From Alphaproteobacteria bacterium (GTDB taxonomy: Bacteria; Pseudomonadota; Alphaproteobacteria; Micavibrionales; Micavibrionaceae), in assembly GCA_030427765.1 (NCBI GenBank), contig JAUICS010000102.1, positions 1-5,829 on the forward strand: a DNA stretch of 5,829 nucleotides, given 5' to 3'. A program made the translations under genes and the position numbers. Positions 4,801 through 5,829 of this stretch are shown here, piece by piece. Every line of letters starts with the position of its first letter. Position 1 is the first letter of the stretch. The notes beneath the pieces were generated by a model. The model made no database searches. It was not told the DNA's origin and saw only the letters and a list, made by a program, of their open reading frames with translations.

Positions 4801-5829
4801 ATGGCAAATAAAAAAGAGCAGTTAGGGTTTGGTTTTCGAGATTTGATACAGATAACGTATCTCTGGATTCCATTTCTGTTCAATATAATCCGCCATACTG
4901 GCGTTCCATATGTAACAAACAAAGAATTCCGCGCACAAAAAAATGCAGAATGGGCACAAATGCGTGCGGACAAACGTTTAGAAGAAAATCTGAACAATCA
5001 ATTGCGTAAGCAATATATTGCCCTTCTGAAAGATGCCGGCATCGTTAAATCATCCATATGGGGAACATCGATTGGCGTTGAACGTCTTAAGCAAATACCT
5101 TTTAGTGCGTTTCCAAATATTGATAAGGACGTATCTGCTGAAACGATTGATCGTTTAATCAAGGATTTTGAAAGTTATCTTGCTATCGATAAAGCGCACG
5201 CTTTACCGCATGTGCGGTTTATACGTTTTTTAAATCGTCAGAGCTTATTTATGTCTATTCCTGTAAGTATTGCAATTGTAATTGGTGCATTTTCATTATC
5301 ACCGATTATCGCCGGGGCAGCGGCATTGTCAGGTTTTGCTGTGCCTGCTGGGATGGCGGCTGTCATCGGAAGTGCATATTTTTCATCAATTGCCGGTATA
5401 TCCGCAATTATTGGTCTTGCCGGAACGCGTTATTACAATGCCTCTCTATCCAACCGTGCAGGCGGAATTGAAGCACGTTTTAAAGATTTAGGGCTGCGTC
5501 CGCCACCAAGTGTAAAAGTTCAGGATGGCAATATTATTTATCAAGGACATAATGCAGGGGAACAGTTCGCGATTGATTTTCCGGTCCCGTTTTCTGATGA
5601 TCCGGCATGGCATGTGTCTATGTATAATTCGGAAACGCAAACGTTCTCGAATACATATCGTGTACATGCGGCAGGGTACGAAGCACTGGCCCTCAATGTT
5701 CTTGATTTTGATGGTATTGGAAAGATTAATACAGCTTTTGAGGATTCGTATTATTCTCAGGCATTGGCACAAACATTATCTGTTTTGAATCCGGACCGCG
5801 ATCTTGATGGTATTATTGGGCAGGTAAAG
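4801..5829 (+). CDS. Membrane protein of unknown function with acidic EF-hand-like loops, 3' end outside window
   Basis: From ATG 4801 the frame is open for 343 codons to the right edge with no stop. An in-frame TAA at 4783-4785 blocks any upstream extension. There is no Shine-Dalgarno sequence: the bases before the ATG are A/T only, so initiation may rely on an A-rich leader or on coupling to the upstream gene. Residues 15-31 are hydrophobic with aromatics. Residues 40-146 are soluble and charged. Residues 149-207 form a Gly/Ala/Ile/Ser-rich hydrophobic stretch long enough for a two-pass hairpin, flanked by basic residues (RFIRFLNRQ before, TR and NR after), which suggests both flanks face the cytoplasm. 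From 220 the chain is soluble, with DFDGIGKIN (302-310) and DRDLDGIIG (332-340), loosely like calcium-binding loops. No cysteine is present in the part seen. I recognise no family. Position 67 bp after the coiled-coil gene on the same strand suggests a shared process. Confidence 0.85.
   Translation, partial: MANKKEQLGFGFRDLIQITYLWIPFLFNIIRHTGVPYVTNKEFRAQKNAEWAQMRADKRLEENLNNQLRKQYIALLKDAGIVKSSIWGTSIGVERLKQIPFSAFPNIDKDVSAETIDRLIKDFESYLAIDKAHALPHVRFIRFLNRQSLFMSIPVSIAIVIGAFSLSPIIAGAAALSGFAVPAGMAAVIGSAYFSSIAGISAIIGLAGTRYYNASLSNRAGGIEARFKDLGLRPPPSVKVQDGNIIYQGHNAGEQFAIDFPVPFSDDPAWHVSMYNSETQTFSNTYRVHAAGYEALALNVLDFDGIGKINTAFEDSYYSQALAQTLSVLNPDRDLDGIIGQVK

Noticed and set aside
5282..5788. Overlapping short frames on both strands at the right edge
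   Set aside because: They are out of frame with the continuous 343-codon reading frame from 4801 and encode no recognisable domain.

Overview
The window looks like chromosomal DNA from a Gram-negative bacterium, most likely an alphaproteobacterium. The main reason is the two left-hand proteins. One is an exported pilus-assembly N-terminal-domain protein with a Cys-rich tail. The other is an OmpA-family lipoprotein whose N-terminal half (an FDCWLEQLEEN motif and a following Cys) resembles a form I associate with Rhodospirillales-like genomes. This is judged from memory of families, not from a search. Genes are of moderate GC and the intergenic DNA is very AT-rich.

Layout: two genes lie on the minus strand at the left. 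The leftmost (629 down to beyond base 1) is cut by the window edge. It encodes an exported protein with a T2SS/T3SS/Tad secretin-type N-terminal domain. Upstream of it (1637..810) is a complete lipoprotein with a C-terminal OmpA peptidoglycan-binding domain. The genes are 180 bp apart, and each has an exact TATAAT on its own strand, so they are probably transcribed separately although both act in the cell envelope.

The interval 1638..2402 is a 765-bp, very AT-rich divergent region. It holds the lipoprotein promoter on the minus strand. On the plus strand it holds a consensus TTGACA element that could drive a short structured RNA (about 1910..2067: three hairpins, two followed by T-runs), a possible 23-codon ORF running into a hairpin, and a 15-bp perfect palindrome against a good sigma70-type promoter for the right-hand genes.

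Two plus-strand genes at the right (2403..4733, and 4801 to beyond the right edge) encode proteins I do not recognise. The first is a 776-residue protein with alternating coiled coils and membrane segments. The second (343 residues seen, incomplete) has a transmembrane hairpin followed by a soluble region with acidic EF-hand-like loops. Neither contains a single cysteine. They are 67 bp apart with a terminator-like hairpin between them. They are the best candidates for an undescribed envelope or membrane system, but no function can be assigned from sequence alone.
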